A DNA stretch of 64,000 bases. It comes from Streptomyces abyssomicinicus. Lineage in GTDB: Bacteria; Actinomycetota; Actinomycetes; Streptomycetales; Streptomycetaceae. The position numbers and the translations under genes are program-made. The notes below the pieces were generated by a model. The model was given only the letters and a program-made list of their open reading frames with translations. It searched no databases and was not told the origin of the DNA. Every line of letters starts with the position of its first letter. Positions within the stretch are counted from its first letter, which is position 1. Positions 1 to 9,227 of the stretch are shown here, in pieces. Location of the stretch: positions 1 to 64,000 of the forward strand of contig NZ_BBZI01000014.1 in assembly GCF_008974245.1 (NCBI RefSeq). Direction: 5' to 3'.

Positions 1-125
1 GCTGTACGGCAGCCACGCAGATGCTGCCGGCCTTCCTGCGTGGTGTGCCCGGAAAGTGGGGTCATTGGCGGTGATTTCGGGCGCGGGTGATCGGTTCGGT
101 CGTCCTCCGGCCCGTACATCCGGAG

Positions 126-155
126 TTGGAATCCGTGCAGGTCGTGGGTTAGTAT
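126..155 (+). promoter_or_regulatory. sigma-70-type promoter of the tRNA gene
   Basis: A -35 hexamer TTGGAA (126-131) and a -10 hexamer TAGTAT (150-155) are separated by 18 bases, close to the vegetative consensus. The predicted start lies about 30 bases before the mature tRNA, leaving a short 5' leader for RNase P. Nothing gene-like was seen upstream of it (1-125). Confidence 0.6.
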
Positions 156-193
156 TCATGTGTCGCCGCGAGGGAAACCTCAAAAACGACAAG

Positions 194-266
194 GCCCCTA
201 TAGCTCAGTCGGTAGAGCGTCTCCATGGTAAGGAGAAGGTCAACGGTTCGATTCCGTTTGGGGGCT
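194..266 (+). tRNA. tRNA-Thr (anticodon GGT)
   Basis: A complete 73-nt cloverleaf can be folded. The acceptor arm GCCCCTA pairs with TGGGGGC (one G-T pair), the D stem is GCTC/GAGC, the anticodon stem is TCTCC/GGAGA with loop ATGGTAA, and the T arm is AACGG-TTCGATT-CCGTT. The anticodon GGT (loop positions 34-36, after the invariant T33) reads Thr codon ACC. The CCA tail is not encoded: the discriminator T is followed by CAGCC. A strong hairpin follows directly. No integrated element is seen at its 3' end. Confidence 0.96.
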
Positions 267-273
267 CAGCCAA

Positions 274-307
274 AAAGAGGCCCCGCCCATTCGGGCGGGG
301 CCTCTTT
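274..307. terminator. bidirectional terminator between tRNA-Thr and osaC
   Basis: A perfect 15-bp stem (274-288 with 293-307) closes a 4-base loop ATTC. The left arm begins with AAA and the right arm ends in TTT, so each direction has a short U-run. It lies just after the tRNA and 38 bases beyond the osaC stop, which reads toward it. Confidence 0.85.
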
Positions 308-345
308 CGTATGCCGTGCCGATCGCCGTGGTCCGGCTCCCGGCG

Positions 346-3096
346 TCAGTCCGCCTGGAGGCCCGGTACCCGCATCGCCAGGATGGCCATGTCGTCCGAC
401 GGCGGTTCCGAGGCGAAGCGCTCCACGGCCCGCAGGACGCGCGCCGCGACCGCTCCGGCGGTCAGGCCGGTGCAGGTGGTGAGGACGTCCGCCAGGCCGT
501 CGTCGCCCAGCATGCGCATCCCCTCGCGACGTTCGGTGATGCCGTCGGTGACGCACAGCAGGACGTCGCCCGGGTCGAGGACGCGGGTCTCCTCGTAGAG
601 CTCCAGGTCGTCCATCACGCCGAGCAGCGGCTGCGGCTCCGCCGCGGGCTCCACCGTGCCGTCCTGGCGTAGGCGCAGGGGGAGCGGATGGCCGGCGCAG
701 ACCACCTTCAGCAGTGCGCTGCCGTCCTCCTGCGGCCAGAGCTCGCCGTAGAGGAGAGTGAGGAAGCGGCTGCGTTCGCCCTCGTCGAGGATCGCGGAGT
801 TGAGGCGCTGGAGCACCGCGGGGCCGCTGAGGCCCTCACGGGCCAGCAGGCGCAGCGCATGCCGGGCGAGGCCGGTGACGGCAGCGGCGTTGGGGCCGGT
901 GCCGCACACGTCGCCGATGGCGAAGCCGTAGGCGCCGTCCCGGATGGGGAAGAGGTCGTAGAAGTCGCCGCCGACCTCGTTGCCCTCGCCGGCCGCCTGG
1001 TAGATGACCTCCACCTCGACGCCGTCGATCCTGGGGAGCTCCGGGGGGAGCAAGCTGCGCTGGAGGGACTGGCTGATGGCCATGCGCTCCGAGTACAGGC
1101 GCGCGTTGTCCAGCGCCAGGGCGGCCCGGCGGCTCAGGTCCTCGGCGAGTTCCAGGGACTCCTGACGGAAGTGCTCGTCGGTCGGCTTGCCCAGTGTGAG
1201 CATGCCGATGACGCGGTTGCGGGCCACCAGCGGCAGGACGACGGTCTCGCCGCCCACCGCCGACGCGGTGGCGAGCGTGGGACCGATGCCGGAGGAGACG
1301 GTGGTCGGTTCGCCCAGGCCGAGACTGCGCATGGAGCTGCGCAGGGCCGCCTCGTGGGCGGCCTCGAACGGGGCCGTCCAGACGCGGGCGCCCGGAGTCG
1401 GGACCGGGTCCGGCGGGGAGATCTTGGAAAGCAGGGCCTTGAGGCCGTCGATGCGGTCCTCGTCCTCGTGCAGGACGTACGACAGGTACGGCTCGGAGGA
1501 CGGGTCGTTGATCGTGTACACGGCGCACCAGGTGGCCAGAGTGGGCACGGTCATCTGGGCCATCAGGGCCAGCGTCTGGTCGCGGTCCAGGGTGCCCGCC
1601 AGCAGGTCGGAGGCCTCGACGAGGAAGCTCAGCGAGCCACGGCGGAGCCGCTCGAGCTCGCCCAGACGGGCGGACTCGACGGCGAGCGCGATCCGGTCGG
1701 CCGCGAACTGCAGACGCAGGGCCTCCTCGTTCGAGTAACGGCCGGGAGACTCCGCGGCGACGCCGAGGGAGCCCGTGAGGCGGCCCTCGACCTTGAGGGG
1801 GACCGTGACCACGGAGCGCATCCCGGTGCCGTTGAGCAGCGGGATGGCGCCCGGGGCGGCGGCCAGGTCGTCGTGGACGGCGGGCATCCGGGCCGAGCCG
1901 TAGCGGCCGGGACCGGCCTCGACGGGGACCCGGGCGAAACGCTGGCGGGCCGAGGGCAGGCCGGTCGACGCGCGGACCTCCAGCTCCGTCTCGTCGTCGG
2001 TGGCCAGCAGCAGGAAGGCGGCGTCGGCATCCAGCATGTCGCGGGCGCGCTCGACGGTGCGTTGGAGGAGGCCGTCCAGGTCGTCGGGGGCGGGGGAGCC
2101 GATGAAGACCTCGAAGGGGTCGGCGTCCCGGCCGTCGTGGCCGCCGGTGTCGCCGGTGGCGCCCCGGGCGGGGCTCTGCAGGACGGCGCGTTCCTCGTTG
2201 CGGACCAGCAGGCACACCGTGGAGGGCTCGCCCTGCGGGTCGCGGACGCGCAGATGGGAGGCGTACACGGGGACCACGCGGCCGGCGGCGTCGCGGATGC
2301 CGTAGCTGCCCTCCCAGCGGGAGAGCTGGAGGGCCTCGGCGATGCCGGTGCTGGTGCCCGGGGTGTGCGGCCAGGCCGCGAGGTCGGTGAGCGGTTTGCC
2401 GGTCACGGAGGCGGCCCGGTAGCCGAAGAGGTCCTCTGCGTCCTCGTTCCACGAGGTCACCGTGCCGTCGCGGTCGATCTGGACGACGGCCACCCTGACC
2501 CGGCCGTCGGCGGCCGGCAGCATCTCGACCGGGAGCGCCGGGCCCGCGGAGCGGGTGCCGACGGCGCGGTCGGGGAGGTCGAGCTGGAACCAGACCTGCT
2601 TGCGGGTCGTCGTGTAGTCGACGCCCCAGCGGGTGGCGAGAGCCGCGCAGAGCTGGAGCCCGCGGCCGCCCTCCTGGTCGGGGTTGGTCATGGTCAGCGC
2701 GGCGGACTGCAGGGGCAGCTCGCGCTCCGGGTAATGGTCGGCGACCTCGATGCGGACGCCCTCGCCGCTGCGCAGGCAGACGACATCGGCGGCGGTGCCA
2801 GCGTGGACGACGGCGTTGGTGACCAGCTCGCTGGTGAGGACCACGGCGTCGTCGATGATGTCGGCGAATCCCCAGCCCTGGAGGGTGTCGCGGACGAAGG
2901 AGCGGGCGGTCGCGACGGAACGCCCCACAGGCTCGAAGCTGGCGGCCGCCCGCGCGGTGATCACAGAACTCCTCGTGCGCTCTGGGGCGTGTGGATCCGG
3001 CCGGTCGTCCCGCGCCTGCCCCTGCTGAGCGGGAAACGCGTCTGCCGGCCCGGGGTGCTCCGGGGGCTGCTCCCCCGAGATCAGTCCGGTCGTCAT
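346..3096 (-). CDS. osaC: OsaC: multidomain RsbW-like kinase / PAS / GAF / PP2C phosphatase stress regulator
   Basis: A 916-residue cytoplasmic regulator. An HATPase fold of the anti-sigma (RsbW) type spans about 45-175, with N box ELVTNAVVHA and G box EGGRGLQL. A PAS domain follows (about 200-300), then two GAF-like domains (about 335-480 and 490-665) and a C-terminal SpoIIE/RsbU-type PP2C domain (about 690-910). The metal-binding aspartates are visible as D711 (GGDFYD), D729 (GDVCGTGP), D851 (VTDGITE) and D902 (SDDMAIL). The start ATG has GGAG four bases upstream. In S. coelicolor the homologue modulates SigB after osmotic stress; here it is divergent from osaA, as in that species. One chain holds both an anti-sigma kinase and a phosphatase module, so it could act on a sigma/anti-anti-sigma circuit. 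The family assignment is firm; the SigB link is inferred from the orthologue. Confidence 0.88.
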   Translation of the reverse strand: MTTGLISGEQPPEHPGPADAFPAQQGQARDDRPDPHAPERTRSSVITARAAASFEPVGRSVATARSFVRDTLQGWGFADIIDDAVVLTSELVTNAVVHAGTAADVVCLRSGEGVRIEVADHYPERELPLQSAALTMTNPDQEGGRGLQLCAALATRWGVDYTTTRKQVWFQLDLPDRAVGTRSAGPALPVEMLPAADGRVRVAVVQIDRDGTVTSWNEDAEDLFGYRAASVTGKPLTDLAAWPHTPGTSTGIAEALQLSRWEGSYGIRDAAGRVVPVYASHLRVRDPQGEPSTVCLLVRNEERAVLQSPARGATGDTGGHDGRDADPFEVFIGSPAPDDLDGLLQRTVERARDMLDADAAFLLLATDDETELEVRASTGLPSARQRFARVPVEAGPGRYGSARMPAVHDDLAAAPGAIPLLNGTGMRSVVTVPLKVEGRLTGSLGVAAESPGRYSNEEALRLQFAADRIALAVESARLGELERLRRGSLSFLVEASDLLAGTLDRDQTLALMAQMTVPTLATWCAVYTINDPSSEPYLSYVLHEDEDRIDGLKALLSKISPPDPVPTPGARVWTAPFEAAHEAALRSSMRSLGLGEPTTVSSGIGPTLATASAVGGETVVLPLVARNRVIGMLTLGKPTDEHFRQESLELAEDLSRRAALALDNARLYSERMAISQSLQRSLLPPELPRIDGVEVEVIYQAAGEGNEVGGDFYDLFPIRDGAYGFAIGDVCGTGPNAAAVTGLARHALRLLAREGLSGPAVLQRLNSAILDEGERSRFLTLLYGELWPQEDGSALLKVVCAGHPLPLRLRQDGTVEPAAEPQPLLGVMDDLELYEETRVLDPGDVLLCVTDGITERREGMRMLGDDGLADVLTTCTGLTAGAVAARVLRAVERFASEPPSDDMAILAMRVPGLQAD

Positions 3097-3443
3097 GTTC
3101 TCCGAGGCCGCCCCTCCGATGCCCGCACCATGGTCTCACCACCGTCCGGACCGGACGGGACCGCGCTCGGCCGGACAGCGTTCTGCAAGGTTACTTACCT
3201 TCGAGGTCCGTGCGGATGCCGGTTGACGCCGATTCCGTCCGCAGGGTGTGCGGACGGTGTGCGGGCTTGCCGAACTGTTATGGCCTGGTTCGGACGAGGT
3301 GAAACACTGGGCAGGCTTGCACTGGGCAGGCTTGACGGTAACGCCCCCGACGCGTGGTTGCGGACGGGCGGGCGGAGCGAGCGCGGCCCCGGTCACGGGC
3401 ACGCGAGCGGCAGAGGTTGGTCGATCCCTGCGGGAGGGACACA
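3097..3443. promoter_or_regulatory. divergent osaC / osaA control region
   Basis: No gene is seen in this gap between divergent starts. It holds a 15-base imperfect palindrome, arms AAGGT and ACCTT, at 3187-3201, about 90 bases before the osaC start. A 15-base tandem direct repeat (CACTGGGCAGGCTTG) occurs at 3305-3319 and 3320-3334, about 110 bases before the osaA start. Both are candidate regulator sites; no promoter hexamers could be assigned with confidence. Confidence 0.4.
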
Positions 3444-6400
3444 GTGGAGTCTGGCGCGGCGACGCGGGGTACGAGGACGCGTGCGAAGGGCGGAGGCACC
3501 ACCCAGGTGGACACGGCCGCGCTGAACAGGCTGCTGTCCGGTCTGGTGGCGATGCGCGACGGGAACTTCCGCAAGCGGCTGACGGTGTCCGGCGACGACG
3601 TGATGTCGGAGATCGCCGCCGTCTTCAACCAGGTCGCGGACCGGAACCTGCACCTGACCGGTGAGCTGGCCCGGGTGCGGCGGATGGTCGGGCGTGAGGG
3701 AAAACTCACCGAAAGGCTCGAGACCGGCGCCTGCGAGGGGTCGTGGGCAGCCGCGATCGACGCGTCGAACGCGCTGGTCGACGACCTGGTGCGGCCGGTG
3801 TCCGAGGTGGGACGGGTGCTGTCCGCGGTGGCGGAGGGTGATCTGTCGCCGCGGATGGAGCTGCGGACCCGGGGCGCCGACGGCAGCGGGCATCCGCTGC
3901 GGGGCGAGTTCCTGAAGGTCGCGCGGACCGTGAACAACCTGGTCGACCAGCTCTCGCGGTTCACCGACGAGGTCACCAGGGTGGCCAGCGAGGTGGGTAC
4001 CGAGGGCAAGCTGGGCGGGCAGGCCCAGGTGCGCGGTATGTCCGGTTCCTGGAAGGACCTGACGGAGTCCGTCAACACGATGGCGCACCGGCTCACCCTT
4101 CAGGTGAGGGACATCGCGCTCGTGACGACCGCCGTCGCCAACGGTGACCTCTCCCGCAAGGTCACCGTGCACGTCGAGGGCGAGATGCTCGAGCTGAAGA
4201 ACACGGTCAACACGATGGTGGACCAGCTTTCGGCGTTCGCCGCCGAGGTGACCCGGGTGGCCCGTGAGGTGGGCACCGAGGGGGAGCTGGGCGGGCAGGC
4301 GCAGGTGCCGGGCGTGGCCGGCGTGTGGAAGGACCTGACCGACTCCGTCAACCTGATGGCGGGCAACCTCACCGCCCAGGTGCGCGGGATCGCCGAGGTG
4401 ACCACGGCGGTCGCCAACGGCGATCTGTCGCGGAAGGTGACGGTGAGTGCGCGCGGCGAGGTGGCGCAGCTCGCCGACACGATCAACCAGATGACCGAGA
4501 CGCTGCGGATCTTCGCCGACGAGGTCACCCGGGTCGCCAACGAGGTCGGCGCCGAGGGGCGGCTGGGCGGCCAGGCGAACGTCCCGGGCGCGGCCGGTAC
4601 CTGGAAGGACCTCACCGATTCGGTGAACACGGTCTTCCGGAACCTGACGACGCAGGTGCGAGACATCGCCGCGGTGACGACGGCGGTGGCCAACGGCGAC
4701 CTGTCGCAGAAGGTCACGGTGGACGTGGCCGGCGAGATGCTGGAGCTGAAGAACACCGTCAACGGGATGGTGGACCAGCTGTCGGCGTTCGGCGCCGAGG
4801 TGACCCGGGTGGCGCGTGAGGTCGGCGTCGAGGGTGAGCTGGGCGGTCAGGCGCAGGTGCCCGGGGCGGCCGGCACCTGGAAGGACCTGACGGACTCCGT
4901 CAACACGGCGTTCCGCAACCTCACCGGTCAGGTGAGGAACATCGCGCAGGTGACGACGGCGGTGGCCAACGGCGACCTGTCGCAGAAGGTCACCGTGGAC
5001 GTCTCCGGCGAGATGCTCCAGCTGAAGAACACCGTGAACCGGATGGTGGACCAGCTGTCGTCGTTCGCCGACCAGGTGACGCGGATGGCGCGGGACGTGG
5101 GGACGGAGGGACGCCTCGGCGGTCAGGCCCGGGTGGACGGGGTGTCGGGCACCTGGAAGGAGCTCACCGACTCCGTCAACAGCATGGCCGGCAACCTCAC
5201 CTCGCAGGTGCGCAACATCGCGCAGGTCACCACGGCGGTGGCGCGCGGTGACCTGTCGCAGAAGATCGACGTGGACGCGCGGGGCGAGATCCTCGAGCTG
5301 AAGAACACCATCAACACGATGGTCGACCAGCTCTCCGCCTTCGCCGACCAGGTGACGCGGGTGGCCCGTGAGGTGGGCACCGAGGGCCGCCTCGGCGGTC
5401 AGGCGCAGGTGCCCGGCGTGGCCGGCGTGTGGCGTGACCTGACGGACTCGGTGAACGGCATGGCCGGGAACCTGACGGCGCAGGTGCGCAACATCGCGCA
5501 GGTCGCGACGGCGGTGGCGCGCGGTGACCTGTCGCAGAAGATCGACGTGGACGCGCGGGGCGAGATCCTCGAGCTGAAGAACACCCTCAACACGATGGTG
5601 GACCAGCTGTCGAACTTCGCCGAGCAGGTGACGCGGGTGGCCCGCGAGGTGGGCACCGAGGGCATCCTCGGCGGTCAGGCGGAGGTGCAGGGGGTCTCCG
5701 GCACCTGGAAGGACCTGACCCAGTCGGTGAACTTCATGGCGAACAACCTCACCATCCAGGTGCGGAACATCGCCGAGGTCACCACGGCGGTCGCCAAGGG
5801 CGACCTGTCGAAGAAGATCACCGTCGACGCCAAGGGCGAGATCCTCGAGCTGGTGACCACCGTCAACACGATGGTCGACCAGCTGTCCTCGTTCGCCGAG
5901 CAGGTGACGCGGGTGGCCCGTGAGGTGGGCACCGAGGGCATCCTGGGCGGTCAGGCGCACGTGCCGGGCGTCACCGGCATCTGGAAGGACCTGAGCGACA
6001 ACGTCAACCTGATGGCGAAGAACCTCACCACCCAGGTGCGGAACATCTCGCAGGTCGCCTCCGCGGTCGCCAACGGCGACCTGACCCGGCAGGTCACCAT
6101 CGAGGCGCGCGGCGAGGTCGCGCAGCTCGGCGACACCATCAACATCATGGTGAAGACGCTGTCCTCGTTCGCCGAGCAGGTCACCAAGGTGGCCCGCGAG
6201 GTGGGCACGGACGGCATCCTGGGCGGTCAGGCGCACGTGCCCGGTGTGGCCGGCACCTGGAAGGACCTCACCGAGTCGGTGAACCAGATGGCGTCCAACC
6301 TGACCGGTCAGGTGCGCAACATCGCGATGGTGACGACGGCCATCGCCAAGGGTGATCTCACCAAGAAGATCGACATCGACGCGCGGGGCGAGATCCTGGA

Positions 6401-8927
6401 GCTGAAGACGACCATCAACACGATGGTCGACCAGCTCTCCTCGTTCGCCGAGGAGGTCACCCGGGTGGCCCGCGAGGTGGGCACCGAGGGCCGGCTCGGC
6501 GGTCAGGCGCGGGTGCGCGACGTGGACGGCACCTGGCGCGACCTGACCGAGTCGGTGAACGAGATGGCCGGGAACCTGACCCGTCAGGTGCGCGCCATCG
6601 CCCGGGTAGCCACCGCGGTGACCCGCGGCGACCTCAACCTGAAGATCGACGTCGACTCCTCGGGCGAGATCCAGGAGCTGCAGGACAACATCAACAAGAT
6701 GATCGCCAACCTGCGCGACACCACGATCGCCAACAAGGAGCAGGACTGGCTGAAGGGCAACCTGGCCCGGATCTCGGCCCTCATGCAGGGCCGCCGGGAC
6801 CTCGACGACGTGGCGTCGCTGGTGATGAGCGAGCTGACGCCGGTGGTGTCCGCGCAGCACGGGGCGTTCTTCCTGGCGATCCCGCCGGGTGACTCCCAGG
6901 AGGTCGGGGCCGTCGACGGCGACGCCTACGAGCTGCGGATGTTCGGCAGCTACGGCTACTCGATGGGCTCCATGCCGACGTCGTTCCGGCCCGGTGAGGG
7001 CTTGGTGGGCACGGCCGCGCAGGAGAAGCGCGCGATCCTGGTCGAGAACGCGCCCAGCGGCTACCTGAAGATCGCCTCCGGTCTCGGCGAGGCGCCGCCC
7101 GCACAGGTGATCGTGCTGCCGCTGCTCTTCGAGGGCACGGTGCTCGGGGTGATCGAGCTGGCCTCCTTCACACCGTTCACGCAGATCCAGAAGGACTTCC
7201 TCAACCAGATCGCCGAGATGATCGCGACCAGCGTCAACACCATCTCGGTGAACAGCAAGACCGAGGTGCTGCTGAAGCAGTCGCAGAAGCTGACCGAGCA
7301 ACTGCGGGACCGATCCGCAGAGTTGGAGCAGCGGCAGCTGGCGCTCCAGGCGTCCAACGCCGAACTGGAGGAGAAGGCCGAGCTGCTGGCGCGGCAGAAC
7401 CGCGACATCGAGGTGAAGAACACCGAGATCGAGGACGCGCGGCAGGTCCTGGAGGAGCGTGCCGAGCAACTCGCCGTCTCCATGCGGTACAAGAGCGAGT
7501 TCCTCGCCAACATGTCGCACGAGCTGCGCACTCCGCTGAACTCGCTGCTGATCCTGGCGAAGCTGCTCGCGGACAACGCGGACGGCAACCTCTCGCCCAA
7601 GCAGGTGGAGTTCGCCGAGACCATCCACGGAGCGGGCTCCGACCTGCTCCAGCTGATCAACGACATCCTGGACCTGTCGAAGGTCGAGGCGGGCAAGATG
7701 GACGTCTCGCCGACGCGGATCGCGCTGGTGCAGCTGGTGGACTACGTGGAGGCGACGTTCCGGCCGCTGACCGCGGAGAAGGGCCTGGACTTCTCGGTGC
7801 GGGTCTCGCCGGAGCTGCCGGCGACGCTGCACACCGACGAGCAGCGGCTGCTGCAGGTGCTGCGCAACCTGCTGTCCAACGCGGTGAAGTTCACCGACAG
7901 CGGGGCCGTGGAACTGGTGATCCGGCAGGCGGGCGCGGACGTGCCGTCGGCCATCCGGGAGCAGCTGCTGGAGTCGGGCGCGCTGCGCGAGCCGGACGCG
8001 GAGATGATCGCGTTCTCGGTGACCGACACGGGCATCGGTATCGCGGCCAGCAAGATGCGGGTCATCTTCGAGGCGTTCAAGCAGGCGGACGGCACCACCA
8101 GCCGCAAGTACGGCGGTACGGGGCTGGGGCTGTCGATCTCGCGGGAGATCGCCCGGCTGCTCGGCGGCGAGATCCACGCCCAGTCCGAGCCGGGCCGCGG
8201 TTCCACCTTCACGCTCTACCTGCCGCTGCACCCGAACGAGGCACCGGCGCAGGGGGCGGGCGAGAACGAGGCGCTGGAGGGGCCGGAGGCGCGGGCCGCG
8301 CTGCCCGCGGGCGGGGAGACACCGGCCGAGGTCAACTCCTACCGGGAGACACAGAACGGGCCCGCGGCGCTCTTCCGGCGCCGCCGCCGCGAGGAGCACC
8401 CGCCCGCGCCGCGCGCCGAGCAGCCGCCCGGCAGGGCCGGCGGACAGGCGCAGGATCAGGGGCCGGCTCAGGGGCAGGGCCAGGGCCGGGCCGGCGGCGA
8501 GGCGGAGCAGCTCCCGGCCCCCTCCGCGGGGCAGCGCAAGGGTGTCCGGTTCCACGGGGAGAAGGTGCTGATCGTCGACGACGACATCCGCAACGTCTTC
8601 GCCCTCACCAGCGTCCTGGAGCAACACGGGGTGGCCGTGCTGTACGCGGAGAACGGTCGCGAGGGCATCGAGGTCCTGGAGCAGCACGAGGATGTGACGA
8701 TCGTTCTGATGGACATCATGATGCCCGAGATGGACGGTTACGCCACGACCACGGCGATCCGGCGGATGCCCCAGTTCGCGGGGCTGCCGATCATCGCGCT
8801 GACCGCGAAGGCGATGAAGGGGGACCGGGACAAGGCGATCGAGTCGGGCGCCTCCGACTACGTCACCAAGCCGGTCGACCCGGACCACCTGCTCGCGGTG
8901 ATGGAGGACTGGATGGGCCGCAAGTGA
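3444..8927 (+). CDS. osaA: OsaA: giant hybrid histidine kinase with ten HAMP-type repeats
   Basis: The start chosen is GTG with GGGAGGGAC just upstream, giving 1827 residues; an in-frame ATG 90 bases earlier lacks a ribosome site. No membrane segment is seen, so it is probably cytoplasmic. Order: a leader with one or two related HAMP-like segments, ten tandem 92-residue HAMP-type repeats (residues 173-1092), a GAF-like domain (about 1120-1265), a coiled coil, HisKA with phospho-acceptor H1359 (NMSHELRTP), HATPase (N box NLLSNAVKF, G boxes DTGIGI and GTGLGLS), a Pro/Gln-rich linker, and a receiver domain with D1712-D1714 in the acid pocket and phospho-acceptor D1757 (MDIMMPEMDG). The homologue in S. 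coelicolor works with OsaB in osmoadaptation and aerial growth. The layout also resembles fungal group III kinases, which sense osmotic stress through HAMP arrays. Confidence 0.92.
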   Translation: MESGAATRGTRTRAKGGGTTQVDTAALNRLLSGLVAMRDGNFRKRLTVSGDDVMSEIAAVFNQVADRNLHLTGELARVRRMVGREGKLTERLETGACEGSWAAAIDASNALVDDLVRPVSEVGRVLSAVAEGDLSPRMELRTRGADGSGHPLRGEFLKVARTVNNLVDQLSRFTDEVTRVASEVGTEGKLGGQAQVRGMSGSWKDLTESVNTMAHRLTLQVRDIALVTTAVANGDLSRKVTVHVEGEMLELKNTVNTMVDQLSAFAAEVTRVAREVGTEGELGGQAQVPGVAGVWKDLTDSVNLMAGNLTAQVRGIAEVTTAVANGDLSRKVTVSARGEVAQLADTINQMTETLRIFADEVTRVANEVGAEGRLGGQANVPGAAGTWKDLTDSVNTVFRNLTTQVRDIAAVTTAVANGDLSQKVTVDVAGEMLELKNTVNGMVDQLSAFGAEVTRVAREVGVEGELGGQAQVPGAAGTWKDLTDSVNTAFRNLTGQVRNIAQVTTAVANGDLSQKVTVDVSGEMLQLKNTVNRMVDQLSSFADQVTRMARDVGTEGRLGGQARVDGVSGTWKELTDSVNSMAGNLTSQVRNIAQVTTAVARGDLSQKIDVDARGEILELKNTINTMVDQLSAFADQVTRVAREVGTEGRLGGQAQVPGVAGVWRDLTDSVNGMAGNLTAQVRNIAQVATAVARGDLSQKIDVDARGEILELKNTLNTMVDQLSNFAEQVTRVAREVGTEGILGGQAEVQGVSGTWKDLTQSVNFMANNLTIQVRNIAEVTTAVAKGDLSKKITVDAKGEILELVTTVNTMVDQLSSFAEQVTRVAREVGTEGILGGQAHVPGVTGIWKDLSDNVNLMAKNLTTQVRNISQVASAVANGDLTRQVTIEARGEVAQLGDTINIMVKTLSSFAEQVTKVAREVGTDGILGGQAHVPGVAGTWKDLTESVNQMASNLTGQVRNIAMVTTAIAKGDLTKKIDIDARGEILELKTTINTMVDQLSSFAEEVTRVAREVGTEGRLGGQARVRDVDGTWRDLTESVNEMAGNLTRQVRAIARVATAVTRGDLNLKIDVDSSGEIQELQDNINKMIANLRDTTIANKEQDWLKGNLARISALMQGRRDLDDVASLVMSELTPVVSAQHGAFFLAIPPGDSQEVGAVDGDAYELRMFGSYGYSMGSMPTSFRPGEGLVGTAAQEKRAILVENAPSGYLKIASGLGEAPPAQVIVLPLLFEGTVLGVIELASFTPFTQIQKDFLNQIAEMIATSVNTISVNSKTEVLLKQSQKLTEQLRDRSAELEQRQLALQASNAELEEKAELLARQNRDIEVKNTEIEDARQVLEERAEQLAVSMRYKSEFLANMSHELRTPLNSLLILAKLLADNADGNLSPKQVEFAETIHGAGSDLLQLINDILDLSKVEAGKMDVSPTRIALVQLVDYVEATFRPLTAEKGLDFSVRVSPELPATLHTDEQRLLQVLRNLLSNAVKFTDSGAVELVIRQAGADVPSAIREQLLESGALREPDAEMIAFSVTDTGIGIAASKMRVIFEAFKQADGTTSRKYGGTGLGLSISREIARLLGGEIHAQSEPGRGSTFTLYLPLHPNEAPAQGAGENEALEGPEARAALPAGGETPAEVNSYRETQNGPAALFRRRRREEHPPAPRAEQPPGRAGGQAQDQGPAQGQGQGRAGGEAEQLPAPSAGQRKGVRFHGEKVLIVDDDIRNVFALTSVLEQHGVAVLYAENGREGIEVLEQHEDVTIVLMDIMMPEMDGYATTTAIRRMPQFAGLPIIALTAKAMKGDRDKAIESGASDYVTKPVDPDHLLAVMEDWMGRK
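3960..6719 (+). repeat. ten in-frame 276-bp repeats encoding HAMP modules of OsaA
   Basis: The units start every 276 bases with no indels: the first begins at 3960 and the tenth at 6444, exactly 9 x 276 later. Each encodes 92 residues with the pattern VTRVAREVGTEG ... LGGQA ... W(K/R)DLT(E/D)SVN ... VTTAVANGDL ... E(M/I)LELKNT(V/I)N. Units 6-9 are the most alike, suggesting the most recent duplication or gene conversion there. Confidence 0.93.
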
Positions 8928-8994
8928 TCCGCGTCCGGGGGTGAGAAACGCGCCATCCGGGGTATGCGAACGTGCAGGGTGGCCGAGATCCGGC

Positions 8995-9028
8995 GGTACC
9001 CGGTGGGCGAAAGGTCCCACCGGGAACC
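8995..9028 (+). terminator. hairpin between osaA and osaB
   Basis: A 13-base stem with one A-A mismatch (8995-9007 with 9016-9028) closes an 8-base loop, 68 bases after the osaA stop. There is no U-run, so it may be a partial terminator or an RNA processing site that separates osaB expression from osaA. The rest of the 300-base gap holds no gene. Confidence 0.5.
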
Positions 9029-9227
9029 ATTTGGTCCCGCGCCACGTTTCCGCTGCATGCACAGTGACATCGCGGTGACAGGGTGTGGTGGCACCCGGGG
9101 TGCGGCTACGATGACCGGCACAAGGACGGACGGCGCAAGGAAGCCGTCATCACGGGCGGCGTCCCAGGAGGCCGCCCCGAGTCCTGTCAACAGGGGCGGC
9201 CCCAAGCCGGGGCGAGGAGGACGGGCC

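Noticed and set aside
194..345. Integration site of a mobile element at tRNA-Thr
   Set aside because: No integrase and no second copy of the tRNA 3' end are visible in the window; osaC, a core gene, follows directly.
8951..8970. GGGTAT as a SigB-type -10 upstream of osaB
   Set aside because: No properly spaced -35 element (GNNT) could be found, and it lies more than 260 bases from the osaB start.
3393..9062. Very long open frame opposite osaA and similar long antisense frames opposite lhr, ftsK, miaB, rshA and the helicase
   Set aside because: Their translations are His/Arg/Gly/Leu strings without domains, and they exist because GC-rich coding DNA leaves the complementary frame open. The real genes have matching domains and ribosome sites.
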